A DNA stretch of 64,000 nucleotides, taken from positions 434,001-498,000 of the forward strand of contig NZ_CP127409.1 in assembly GCF_030291135.1 (NCBI RefSeq), written 5' to 3'. A program made the translations under genes and the position numbers. Each line of letters opens with the position of its first letter. Within the stretch, counting starts at the first letter, position 1. Below, in pieces: positions 28,956-37,762 of this stretch. This DNA is from Rhodanobacter thiooxydans (lineage in GTDB: Bacteria; Pseudomonadota; Gammaproteobacteria; Xanthomonadales; Rhodanobacteraceae). The notes beneath the pieces were generated by a model. That model searched no databases. It saw only the letters and a list, made by a program, of their open reading frames with translations, and was not told where the DNA came from.

Positions 28956-29900
28956 TCAGAACTCGGCGACGTGTTCCTCGGCGGCAAGACCCAGCGTCAC
29001 GGCACCTTCGCCCACGTTGACCATGCCGGTGATGCTCATAGGTGCTTCCATCAATTCGACGCCGCATTCCTCGCAGGCCTGGCGCAGCTCGATATAGCCG
29101 GGCAGGTGCGACAGCACGGCGAGGTCGCCGCCGTAGCTGACGCAGACCACCGGCACCAGCAGGCCGGCGCGTACCCGCTGCGCGGCGTAGTTGAACAGCA
29201 CCTCGGCACCATGCTCGAAGCCGCGCACCTTGCCGACCGGGCCGGTTTCGCCGCGGAAGCAGCGCAGCAGCGGCTTGATGTCCAGCGCCGTGCCGACCAT
29301 CGCACTGAGCAGGCTGACACTGCGATCACCCCGCTTCTTGATGCGGTTGCGCAGGTGGATCAGGTCGCGCGGCAGCATGTAGCCGTAACTGTTGTTGGCG
29401 ATATGGGTGAGGCGTTCGCGGATCGTGGCGGGCGGCACATCGGCGGCGATCAGCCGTGCCGCTTCGTAAATGGCCGGCGCGGTTCCCGCGAAGACATTGC
29501 GGGTGTCGACGACACGCATCATGAACGGGCCGGGGATGGCCGCCTGTTCGCGCACCTGGCGATAGCTCTTGAGGATCGCGAAGCTGGCGCGGTTCACATG
29601 TTCGTTGATCGGGCTGCGGGTGGCGGTGATGGTCAGGCAGAACACGCAGTCCTGCTCCAGCACGAGTTTTTCGAGGAACAGCTTCTGCACCTCCTCCACC
29701 GGGCACGGTTCGGTTTCCGCCGAGTGGCTGCGGCTGCCGAGCCGGCGGTCGATGAAGCGCTGGAGCTCTTCCGGCCGGCGGTCATCCATGAAGGTTTCAC
29801 TATCCACCTTCACGGTGATCGGCATGATCGAGACGTTGTTCTTCCGCAGGAACTCCTGCGACAAGTCGCAGGATGCATCAATGGCCAGGCCCATTCGCAT
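28956..29900 (-). CDS. DegV family protein
   Basis: This about 314-residue protein is of the DegV family, whose known members bind a fatty acid and act with FakA kinases in Firmicutes. The N-terminal GLAIDASCDLSQEFL strand-loop and the TVKVDSETFMD segment are present. Also seen are the FCLTITATRSPINEHVN stretch and the VVDTRNVFAGTAPAIYEAARLI block. The central helical insertion is degenerate relative to the canonical form. The ATG at 29900 follows GGGGGGAAA; a GTG immediately before it (29903) is an alternative. No FakA homologue is in the window. Confidence 0.85.
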   Translation of the reverse strand: MRMGLAIDASCDLSQEFLRKNNVSIMPITVKVDSETFMDDRRPEELQRFIDRRLGSRSHSAETEPCPVEEVQKLFLEKLVLEQDCVFCLTITATRSPINEHVNRASFAILKSYRQVREQAAIPGPFMMRVVDTRNVFAGTAPAIYEAARLIAADVPPATIRERLTHIANNSYGYMLPRDLIHLRNRIKKRGDRSVSLLSAMVGTALDIKPLLRCFRGETGPVGKVRGFEHGAEVLFNYAAQRVRAGLLVPVVCVSYGGDLAVLSHLPGYIELRQACEECGVELMEAPMSITGMVNVGEGAVTLGLAAEEHVAEF

Positions 29901-30106
29901 CACGTTTCCCCCCCGTCATGAATGGCAAATCGAACATAACATGCAAACAGGGACTGTGGCGTCAACCGAAAGTTGCCTGGATCGAAGCGCCCGGGCAGCC
30001 AGTGGGCCGTCCCGCCCGCGACGAACAGCCACTAACATGCAGTGACTACAGACATGGCATCCAGCTGGCGTGGCGTCGCCGGTAACGCGCACGAGTACCA
30101 TCCCCC

Positions 30107-30898
30107 ATGAAAAGCAAACAGGAAATCGTCTCCAACTGGCTGCCGCGCTATACCGGCACGCCGCTCGAACAATTCGGCGAGCACATCCTGCTGACCAACT
30201 TCGGCCACTACGTGGAACTGTTCGCGCAGTGGCACGGCGTGGAAGTGCAGGGCCGCGACCGGCCGATGCCGAACGCCACCGCCGACGGCATCACCCTGAT
30301 CAACTTCGGCATGGGCAGCCCCAATGCGGCCACCATGATGGACCTGCTCGGTGCGATCGAGCCGAAGGCGGCGCTGTTCCTGGGCAAGTGCGGCGGCGTG
30401 AAGAAGAAGAACCAGCTGGGTGACCTGGTGCTGCCGATCGCGGCGATCCGCGGCGAAGGCACCAGCAACGATTACCTGCCGCCGGAAGTGCCGGCGTTGC
30501 CGGCGTTCCAGCTGCAGCGCGCCGTCTCCACCATGATCCGCGACCTCGGCCACGATTACTGGACCGGCACGGTGTACACCACCAACCGGCGCGTGTGGGA
30601 ACACGACGAGACCTTCAAGGCCTACCTGCGGCGCACCCGCTGCATGGCGGTGGACATGGAAACCGCCACGATCTTCGCCGCCGGCTTCGCCAACCGGATC
30701 CCCTGCGGCGCGCTGCTGCTGGTATCGGACCAGCCGATGATCCCGGAAGGCGTGAAGACCGAAGCCAGCGACCGCGCCATCACCTCGCGCTTCGTCGAGG
30801 CCCACATCAAGATCGGCATCGAGGCGCTCAAATTGGTGCGCCGCAACGGGCGCAGCGTGAAGCACCTGCGCTTCGAGGCGGACGGGGAGACAGAATAG
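30107..30898 (+). CDS. amn: AMP nucleosidase, short form
   Basis: This 263-residue protein matches the catalytic domain of AMP nucleosidase, which hydrolyses AMP to adenine and ribose 5-phosphate. Conserved segments are LTNFGHYVELFA, GMGSPNAATMMDLL, FLGKCGGVKKKNQLGDLVLP, and the MAVDMETATIFAAGF substrate-binding motif of the PNP/UDP phosphorylase superfamily. E. coli Amn is nearly 480 residues; the N-terminal regulatory domain is absent here. The ATG at 30107 is the only sensible start. Transcription is divergent from the degV-family gene. Confidence 0.88.
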   Translation: MKSKQEIVSNWLPRYTGTPLEQFGEHILLTNFGHYVELFAQWHGVEVQGRDRPMPNATADGITLINFGMGSPNAATMMDLLGAIEPKAALFLGKCGGVKKKNQLGDLVLPIAAIRGEGTSNDYLPPEVPALPAFQLQRAVSTMIRDLGHDYWTGTVYTTNRRVWEHDETFKAYLRRTRCMAVDMETATIFAAGFANRIPCGALLLVSDQPMIPEGVKTEASDRAITSRFVEAHIKIGIEALKLVRRNGRSVKHLRFEADGETE

Positions 30899-31327
30899 CC
30901 GCGCTCCAGCGGCAAGATCGGCTGGCGGAGGCCGGTCTGCCCCTCCGGTAAGCCAGGCAGCGGCTTGCCAAAACAGCCTGAATCAACCCCGGGCGCAAGT
31001 TCATGCAGTATAAAATTTGTTGACAGTATGTAAATGAGGCGTGATAAATAGGCATCAGACCGGACCGGCTGCATCAAGTTCCATGACAGGATTGGCTCTG
31101 CCTCGCGCTACCGGGGCAGGGCACTGGCAGTCATGAAAAGGCAGAGATGTGCTGCGTGTCACACGACGTTGTTGCCTGTCGCGGTATCGACCCGGATCGG
31201 GAGTTCCGTGAGTCTGAGGTTCATGGGTTTGGGAAGGTTAAGGCCGAGGTTGAGGTTTTGGGCAGGGATTTTCCGGTCCGGGGCAGCAGCCCATCGGAAT
31301 GTTTTTAATTATTCGGAGGGTGTTTTC
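30899..31327 (+). other. 429-bp region upstream of the TonB-dependent receptor gene
   Basis: No independent gene is seen here. A sigma70-like promoter lies at 31020-31048, so the receptor mRNA would carry a leader of roughly 270 bases. The leader contains a purine/T-rich stretch (31225-31275) and an AT-rich segment just before the ribosome site. An in-frame ATG at 31133 would add 65 residues before the receptor signal peptide and is judged non-coding. Confidence 0.5.
31020..31048 (+). promoter_or_regulatory. Putative sigma70 promoter of the TonB-dependent receptor gene
   Basis: A perfect -35 hexamer TTGACA (31020-31025) is followed after exactly 17 bases by GATAAA (31043-31048), which matches four of six consensus positions. 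The surrounding DNA is AT-rich for this chromosome. Transcription would start near 31055, giving a long untranslated leader. Confidence 0.55.
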
Positions 31328-34270
31328 ATGAAACTTGGGGTCAAGAAACTTTCTTCGGCAGTCCGCCTGGGTCTTTCGCTGGGTGCTGTCATTGCCATGG
31401 GTGCGTCGACCACGGCCTTCGCGCAGGATACGGCTACGCAGGACACGGCCAGTCAGGCCAACCAGGACAAGGCAAAAACGCTGCAGACCGTCGTGGTCAC
31501 CGGCTCGCACATCCGCCGCGTGGACCTGGAAACGTCCAACCCGGTCGTGACCATTGACGCCGCGCAGATCAAGGCCACCGGCAAGCTGACGCTGGGCGAC
31601 ATCGTGCAGCAGCTGCCGGCGGTGACCGGCGGCAACATCAACCCGCAGGTCAACAACAGCGGCGGCACCGGCGGCAGCAGCATCGGCTTGCGCGGCTTGG
31701 GCAGCCAGCGCACCCTGATCCTGATCGACGGCAAGCGCATCATCAACGGCGATCCGAACTCGATCCCGGCCGACATGATCGAGCGCATCGAAGTGCTGAC
31801 CGATGGCGCCTCCTCGGTGTATGGCTCCGACGCCATCGGCGGCGTGGTCAACTTCATCCTGAAGAAGGACTACCAGGGCGCGCAGTTCACGGTGAACTAC
31901 GGTCAGTCCGGCCATGCTGACGGTCGCACGAAGGGTTACACCTTCACGTTCGGCCAGACGTCCGACAAGGGCAGCATCATGGGCGGCGTCGACTACAACA
32001 AGACGGAAGCCGTGGAGGCCAAGAACCGCGACTTCTCCAAGAACGCGGTGTCGATCTACGGCAGCAGCCAGACCCCGATCTACAGCTATATCGGTGGCTC
32101 CAGCTTCCCGGCCTACGGGCGCATCCAGTTGCCGACCCAGTATCGGGGCACCGGCCCGGGACAGTACAACTGCAAGAACGTGGCGCTGAATCCGGGTGCC
32201 AGCGGCCAGAACATCGCCACTGACTACCACTGCTTCACCAATGCCGACAAGTACAACTACGCGACGGTCAACCTGATCCAGACCCCGCAGGAGCGCACCA
32301 GCCTGTGGCTGAAGGGCACCTACAACCTGGGCGACCACGTCCAGGCCTACATGGACGCGTACCACAACAAGACCAGCTCGGGCTTCCAGCTCGCCCCGGC
32401 GCTGCTGGGCTCGATCTACGGCGCGGTGATCTCGGCCAACAGCTACTACAACCCGTTCGGCCAGGAGTATTCGGGGTCCGGTCTGGACTACCGTGCGCGC
32501 CTGGTGTCCGCCGGCAATCGCGCGGCCAACTACGGCACCACCACCGACCAGATCCACACCGGTTTCAAGGGTGACTTCAACCTGCTGAACCACGACTGGA
32601 ACTGGGACGTGGGCATGAGTTACGGCCACTTCTCGCAGCAGACCATCACCCGCGGTCTGCCCAACCAGGACAAGATCAACGCGGACCTGGGTCCGTCGCA
32701 TCTGGATGCCACCACCGGCAAGGTGGTTTGCGATTCGGGCGCGGCCGGCTGCACGCCGTTCAACCCGTTCAACCTGTTCGACCCCAACTCGGTCGCCGCC
32801 CTGCAGGCGGCAGCCGTGCCGGCGATCAGCAACAACTTCGCGATCGAGCGGGTCTACTCGGCCGATGTCAACGGCGGCCTGTTCGACCTGCCGGCCGGCA
32901 CCGTGCAGCTGGCCGCGGGCGCTTCCTACCGCAAGGAATACACCCGCTCGGAAATCGATCCGCTGCTGCTGATCGATCCGGCCACCGGCAACTGCACCCT
33001 GGGCAGCCAGTGCAGCTCGCCGCTGCGTGGCGGCTACAACGTGAAGGAGGCCTACGCCGAGGTGTTCGTGCCGATCCTGACCGATCTGCCCTTCGCACAG
33101 TCGCTGAACGTCACCATCGGTGACCGCTACTCGAAGTACAGCACCTTCGGCAGCACCAACAACACCAAGTTCGCTGTGGAATACCGCCCGATCACCGACC
33201 TGCTGCTGCGTGGCACGGTGTCCGAGGTGTTCCGTGCGCCGACCATCGGCAACGTCTTCGGCGCGCCGATCAGCGACGCACCGAAGCTCAGCAGCGACCC
33301 CTGCGACGGCATCACCACCGCCAATCCGGCCTGCGTGGGCGTGCCGACCGATGGCAGCTTCGTGAACCAGGACGTGGCGCTCGGCCAGCAGATCAAGGGC
33401 ATTTCCTCCGGCTCGAAGTACGCCGGGTTCCCGCTGGGGCCGGAGAAGGGCAAGTCGTTTGACGTCGGCTTCGTCTACTCGCCGAGCTACGTGCCGGGTC
33501 TGTCGTTCAGTGCCGACGTATGGCACATGTACCTGAAGGACACGATCTCCTCGATCGGCGCGCAGACCGTGCTCGACCTCTGCTATGCCGGCATCAGCCA
33601 GTACTGCCCGCTGATCACCCGCTTCCCGGCCGGCAGCGCCAACCCCGGCCAGATCGCGCAGATCGTCGAGCCGACCGGCAACCTGGGTCGCACGGACGTG
33701 GGCGGTGTCGACTTCTCGGCTCGCTACAAGCTGCCGGAATTCTCGTTCGGCAAGTTCGTGGTGGGCTTGGATGGGACCTACATGTCGCGCTATGACCAGC
33801 AGACCGCGCCGGGCACCAGTGCCAACACGGTGTTCCACGACGCTGGCCACTTCATGCCGTTCGGCTCCAGCCAGGCGTCGACCTGCCCGAGCGGTGGCGG
33901 CGTGTGCCTGTTCCCGCGCTGGCGCGGCAGCGGCTTCGCGAACTGGAACCTGGGCGACTGGAGTGCTTCCTGGCGCATGCGCTACATCGGCGCGTTCCGC
34001 AACGGCTCGAAGAGCCTGTCGCAGGACACGAACCCGGTGCAGGGTCTGCCGGGCGTGGTGCTCAAGTACGGCGCGACGATCTACAACGACGTGTCGGTCG
34101 GCTACAACTTCGAGCCGCTCAACACCCGTATCGATCTGGGCGTGAACAACCTGTTCGACAAGCAGCCGCCGTTCCTGTACGCCAACAACACGCTCAATGC
34201 CAACACCGATCCGAGCGACTTCGACCTGCAGGGCCGCTACTACTGGGCTCGCGTGACGGTGTCGTTCTGA
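31328..34270 (+). CDS. TonB-dependent outer-membrane receptor
   Basis: This 980-residue receptor has a signal peptide of about 33 residues (ending STTAFAQ). A TonB-box-like LQTVVVTGS follows, then a plug domain (about 60-185) with GLRGLGSQRTLILIDGKR and YGSDAIGGVVNFILKK. A 22-strand barrel follows and ends in the aromatic C-terminus WARVTVSF required for outer-membrane assembly. It belongs to the large TonB receptors common in Xanthomonadales; the ligand cannot be told from sequence. GGAGG lies 9 bases before the ATG at 31328. The gene ends in a strong intrinsic terminator and is followed by TPR-sulfotransferase and TPR-hydroxylase genes. Confidence 0.93.
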   Translation: MKLGVKKLSSAVRLGLSLGAVIAMGASTTAFAQDTATQDTASQANQDKAKTLQTVVVTGSHIRRVDLETSNPVVTIDAAQIKATGKLTLGDIVQQLPAVTGGNINPQVNNSGGTGGSSIGLRGLGSQRTLILIDGKRIINGDPNSIPADMIERIEVLTDGASSVYGSDAIGGVVNFILKKDYQGAQFTVNYGQSGHADGRTKGYTFTFGQTSDKGSIMGGVDYNKTEAVEAKNRDFSKNAVSIYGSSQTPIYSYIGGSSFPAYGRIQLPTQYRGTGPGQYNCKNVALNPGASGQNIATDYHCFTNADKYNYATVNLIQTPQERTSLWLKGTYNLGDHVQAYMDAYHNKTSSGFQLAPALLGSIYGAVISANSYYNPFGQEYSGSGLDYRARLVSAGNRAANYGTTTDQIHTGFKGDFNLLNHDWNWDVGMSYGHFSQQTITRGLPNQDKINADLGPSHLDATTGKVVCDSGAAGCTPFNPFNLFDPNSVAALQAAAVPAISNNFAIERVYSADVNGGLFDLPAGTVQLAAGASYRKEYTRSEIDPLLLIDPATGNCTLGSQCSSPLRGGYNVKEAYAEVFVPILTDLPFAQSLNVTIGDRYSKYSTFGSTNNTKFAVEYRPITDLLLRGTVSEVFRAPTIGNVFGAPISDAPKLSSDPCDGITTANPACVGVPTDGSFVNQDVALGQQIKGISSGSKYAGFPLGPEKGKSFDVGFVYSPSYVPGLSFSADVWHMYLKDTISSIGAQTVLDLCYAGISQYCPLITRFPAGSANPGQIAQIVEPTGNLGRTDVGGVDFSARYKLPEFSFGKFVVGLDGTYMSRYDQQTAPGTSANTVFHDAGHFMPFGSSQASTCPSGGGVCLFPRWRGSGFANWNLGDWSASWRMRYIGAFRNGSKSLSQDTNPVQGLPGVVLKYGATIYNDVSVGYNFEPLNTRIDLGVNNLFDKQPPFLYANNTLNANTDPSDFDLQGRYYWARVTVSF

Positions 34271-34304
34271 TTGACTGGAAAGCACTGAGTAGCTGAAGCT
34301 GACG

Positions 34305-34338
34305 AGCCGCGCGGGTTACCCGCGCGGCTTTTTCTTTT
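34305..34338 (+). terminator. Strong intrinsic terminator after the TonB-dependent receptor
   Basis: A perfect 11-bp GC-rich stem (34305-34315 with 34319-34329) with a TTA loop is followed by TTTTTCTTTT, the full signature of a Rho-independent terminator. The next gene's likely GTG start lies only 17 bases beyond, leaving no room for a separate promoter. Expression of the downstream gene may therefore depend on read-through. Confidence 0.88.
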
Positions 34339-34354
34339 GGATAGTTGCCCACTC

Positions 34355-36184
34355 GTGATCAACGACATTCTCAGCGCCCTGCAATCCGGCCGGCCGGCCG
34401 AGGCAGAGCGCCTTTCCCGAGCCGCCCTGGCCGAGCGCCCCGACGATCCGGACCTTGCCTTGTTTCTGGCGATCGGCCTGCAGCAGCAGGGCCGTTTGGC
34501 CGAGGCGCTGGAGGTTTACGCGGCCTTGGCGCAGAAGCACCCCGACGACTCGCTGCACTGGGGCAATTACGCGACCGCGCTGCGTGAGGCGGGGCGCGTG
34601 CAGGAAGCCGAGGACGCCTACCTGCGTTCGATCGCACTGGCGCCGGACAATGAGGAGCAGCTGACCAACCTGGGCCTGCTGCAGCTCGAACGAAAGGATT
34701 ATCCGGTCGCCCGCGACACGCTGCTGCGCGCCCTTGCGCTGGATCCCGCGTCGCCGGCGGTGCGCATCCATGCCGCGCGCGCCTGTTCGGCCTGCCGCGA
34801 CTCGCGCGCGGAGGAGCTGCTCCGTCCCTGGCGCGACTGGACTTCGCTGGACGATCCGCTGCAGCTGGAACTCGCCGACCTGCAACTCGTGCTCGGCGAG
34901 GCGAACATCGCGCGCGTGCTGCTGGAGGAACTGCTTGCGCGCACGCCAGGTCATCTCCCGGCACGCCTGCTGCTGGCGGCCGTCTACGAACGTGTCAACG
35001 ACCTCGACGGCAGCGCGGCCCTGCTTGATCAGGTGGAGCGCAATCATCCGGTACTGGATGTCGAGGCGCAGCTGGAGATCGTCCACCAGCGCGCGAAGCT
35101 TGCGTTGCGACGCGGGCAAACCGAACAGGCGCGGCGGCTGCTTGAGCAAGCCGGACCGCGCACGTCCGACGATTATGCGCATTTCTTCTCCCTGGCCGAG
35201 GCCTGCGACAAGCTGCGCGATTACCCGGGCGCGACCGCCGCGCTGCACGAGGCGCATGCGCGACAGATCGAGGAGCTGAAGCACAACGCGCCGCGTCGCT
35301 TCGATCCCGGTGCACCGGTGCTTCCGGCGGCGGTGGAGCGCATCGGCGTTGAGGAATTCCGGCGCTGGCCCGCGCTGCAGGGTCCGGACAGCGCGAACTC
35401 GCCCGTGTTCATCGTGGGCTTCCCGCGCTCGGGCACCACGCTGCTGGAGTTGATGCTCGACGCCCATCCGGCGCTGCAGTCGATGGACGAGCGGCCGTTC
35501 TTCACCATCCTTTCCGACCAGCTTGCCGACCACGGCATCGTGGTGCCGCAGGATCTGCACAAACTCGACCAGCACGCCTGCGACGAGTTGCGCAAAGGTT
35601 ACGTGAGCCTGGTCTGCTCGAAGATCCAGCGGCGCTGGAGTGCGCAACTGGTCGACAAGAATCCGCTGAACATGCTGTGGCTGCCGCTGATTTACCGGCT
35701 TTTTCCCGACGCGAAATTCATCCTCGCGCTGCGTCACCCGTGCGACGTGCTGGTCAGCAACTACATGCAGAATTTTCGTGCGGCCGTGCTGGCGGTGGCG
35801 TGCGCCTCGATGGAGAAGCTGGCGACCGCCTACGTGACGGCGATGGAGTGCTGGCTGCACGATGTGGCGCTGTTTCAGCCGAACGTGTTCGTTTCCCGCT
35901 ACGAGGACCTGGTGGCCGACCCGGCGGCGCAGACGCGGCGCATCGCCGACTTCCTCGGCCTGGAAGACGCCACGCCGCTGCTGCATTTCGATCGCCACGC
36001 GCGCGACAAGGGTTTCATCGCCACGCCGAGCTACGCGCAGGTCACCCAGCCGGTGAACCGCAAGGGGCTCGATCGCTGGAAGCGCTATCGCGAGGCGCTG
36101 GCCCCGGCGCTGCCGATCCTCGACCCGATGCTCCGGCACTGGGGCTATTCGGTTGCGGATGCGGACGAGCCTGCCGGCGCCTGA
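34355..36184 (+). CDS. TPR-repeat sulfotransferase (copy 1)
   Basis: This about 609-residue protein has tetratricopeptide repeats over residues 1 to about 320. A C-terminal sulfotransferase domain follows (Sulfotransfer_3 type). The 5'-phosphosulfate-binding loop is GFPRSGTTLLE (FPRSGTT at 356-362), and the 3'-phosphate-binding segment is LRHPCDVLVSNYM. It should transfer sulphate from PAPS to an acceptor, possibly a protein or peptide recruited by the TPRs; the acceptor is inferred only. The GTG at 34355 is preferred; a TTG at 34337 would lie inside the terminator T-tract. No strong ribosome site is seen. It converges on copy 2 with three bases between stops. Confidence 0.85.
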   Translation: MINDILSALQSGRPAEAERLSRAALAERPDDPDLALFLAIGLQQQGRLAEALEVYAALAQKHPDDSLHWGNYATALREAGRVQEAEDAYLRSIALAPDNEEQLTNLGLLQLERKDYPVARDTLLRALALDPASPAVRIHAARACSACRDSRAEELLRPWRDWTSLDDPLQLELADLQLVLGEANIARVLLEELLARTPGHLPARLLLAAVYERVNDLDGSAALLDQVERNHPVLDVEAQLEIVHQRAKLALRRGQTEQARRLLEQAGPRTSDDYAHFFSLAEACDKLRDYPGATAALHEAHARQIEELKHNAPRRFDPGAPVLPAAVERIGVEEFRRWPALQGPDSANSPVFIVGFPRSGTTLLELMLDAHPALQSMDERPFFTILSDQLADHGIVVPQDLHKLDQHACDELRKGYVSLVCSKIQRRWSAQLVDKNPLNMLWLPLIYRLFPDAKFILALRHPCDVLVSNYMQNFRAAVLAVACASMEKLATAYVTAMECWLHDVALFQPNVFVSRYEDLVADPAAQTRRIADFLGLEDATPLLHFDRHARDKGFIATPSYAQVTQPVNRKGLDRWKRYREALAPALPILDPMLRHWGYSVADADEPAGA

Positions 36185-36187
36185 TCG

Positions 36188-37741
36188 TCAGTCGGCCGGA
36201 ATCCGCGCGAGTTCAGGCAGCAGCGCGGCATAGGCGCGCCAGCGCTGCACCGATCGGGTGTGCACAGGTTGCCGTGCCTGCCACAGGCTGGCCGTGTTGA
36301 TGGCGCGTTCCTGCCCGGGCGCTGCGGGCTTCGCGGCATCGGGCAGTCCGAGCCAGTCGGCCAGCGCGTCGACGCAGCTGTCCGGATCGCCGACGAGGTC
36401 TTCGTAACGCACTTCGCGCACGGCGGCCGGATACCGCCGCTGCCAGTGCGCCATCAGCCGCCGTGTGCCGTGGATGACGGCAGCAATGTCGGCGAAATCG
36501 CAGGCAAAGTCCTGCGTACCCGGATGGAACGATTGCATCCATAGCGAGAGCGCCGTGTCCCGGGCGTTGCGGCGACAGTGGATCACCCGAGCCTGCGGAA
36601 ACAGCGCGAGGATCAGATCCACGTGCATGTAGTTGTGCGGCTGCTTGTCGATGTACCAGCGCGCGGGGGCATCGTCCTGCACCAGCTGGGCTGCGTAGGC
36701 CGCGGCCGCCGCCGGCATCTGCGCGGCGCGTTCGCGATCCGACGCCATGGCGTCCAGGCGCGCCGCCAGCGTCGGCAGCCAGGGCAGCTCCCCGCGATGC
36801 CGCACCGCCGGGTGCCGGGCCAGCTGTTCGGCCAGCAGTGTGCTGCCGGACCTCGGCATGCCCACGATGAAGATGGGCGTCCAGCTGCGGTCCCCATGCG
36901 GCTGGACGGGTGGTGCCGGCCGCGCCAGCCGCATCTCCACGCTGCGCCGCCAGGGCTTGCGGTTCCAGGGCTGCCGTTCGCGTGCGATGCGGTTGGTCTC
37001 GGCCCAGGCGGCGACGGCGCGGGCATGCTCGCCGAGGTCGTCGTACGCCTTGCCCAATGCGAACAGCAGGCCACTGCGGGCATGTGGGCTCAGATCGTGG
37101 CGAGCCAGCTGCTGTTCGAACAGCGCAATATCCGGATGTTGCCGGTCACGGTACCGCTGCAGGCCGGCCAGGCCCAGTGGAACATGCCATTCCAGCGCCA
37201 GCGGACTGCCGGCCAGTGCCGCCTGCTGATGGTGGCGGGCCTCGTCGAAGCGTCCCAGTTGTGAGGCGAGCGCGCCCGCGTGCGCGTGCAGGCGGGGATC
37301 GTCGAGGCCGTTGGCGAAGGCGTCCACGCACAGCTGCAGCGCCTCCGCCTGGCGACCACAGTCGTCGAGCAGCTCCACCGCGGTGATCCGCTGCTCCACG
37401 CTGGCAGCGCCTGCAGTGCATGCGCCGACCAGCACTTCGCCTGCGGCCACCATCCGGCCCTGATCGCGCAGCAGGCGTGCCAGCACGAAGGCGGCCGGCA
37501 GATGACCCGGCGCACGCTGCAGGATCCCCCGCAGGCGCAGTTCGGCGTCGAGCCGATCACCTTGCTGGATCGCGATGCCGGCGAGCGCCAGCGCCAGCTC
37601 ACCGGATCCGGGATGAACGGCGATGGCCGCTTCGAGCGTGGCCGCCGCACCAGCCATGTCGCCGCGCAATACCTGCGCCTGTGCGGCTTGAAGCGACAGC
37701 TGCTCGTCCGGAAGTACGGGCATGATCGGCGGCGCAGTCAT
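36188..37741 (-). CDS. TPR-repeat sulfotransferase (copy 2)
   Basis: This 517-residue protein has TPR-like repeats over about residues 1-270 and a sulfotransferase domain over about 285-500. The 5'-PSB loop FIVGMPRSGSTLL starts at residue 291, and the 3'-PB segment is HCRRNARDTALSLWMQSF. A conserved YIDKQPHNYMHV segment is also seen. It is shorter than copy 1, and its phosphate-binding strand reads RRN rather than RHP, so acceptor or cofactor details may differ. It lies 21 bases downstream of copy 3 on the same strand and is probably cotranscribed with it. Confidence 0.87.
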   Translation of the reverse strand: MTAPPIMPVLPDEQLSLQAAQAQVLRGDMAGAAATLEAAIAVHPGSGELALALAGIAIQQGDRLDAELRLRGILQRAPGHLPAAFVLARLLRDQGRMVAAGEVLVGACTAGAASVEQRITAVELLDDCGRQAEALQLCVDAFANGLDDPRLHAHAGALASQLGRFDEARHHQQAALAGSPLALEWHVPLGLAGLQRYRDRQHPDIALFEQQLARHDLSPHARSGLLFALGKAYDDLGEHARAVAAWAETNRIARERQPWNRKPWRRSVEMRLARPAPPVQPHGDRSWTPIFIVGMPRSGSTLLAEQLARHPAVRHRGELPWLPTLAARLDAMASDRERAAQMPAAAAAYAAQLVQDDAPARWYIDKQPHNYMHVDLILALFPQARVIHCRRNARDTALSLWMQSFHPGTQDFACDFADIAAVIHGTRRLMAHWQRRYPAAVREVRYEDLVGDPDSCVDALADWLGLPDAAKPAAPGQERAINTASLWQARQPVHTRSVQRWRAYAALLPELARIPAD

Positions 37742-37762
37742 GGGGCGTTTCCGCGGGCGCGC

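Noticed and set aside
31133..31327. In-frame N-terminal extension of the TonB receptor from the ATG at 31133
   Set aside because: It would bury the signal peptide behind 65 unusual residues, and it lacks a ribosome site, whereas GGAGG precedes 31328.
31238..34285. 1015-codon open frame antisense to the TonB receptor gene
   Set aside because: Its protein is rich in His, Arg, Val and Gly with no recognisable domain, as expected opposite a high-GC coding strand. The sense frame has signal peptide, plug and barrel.
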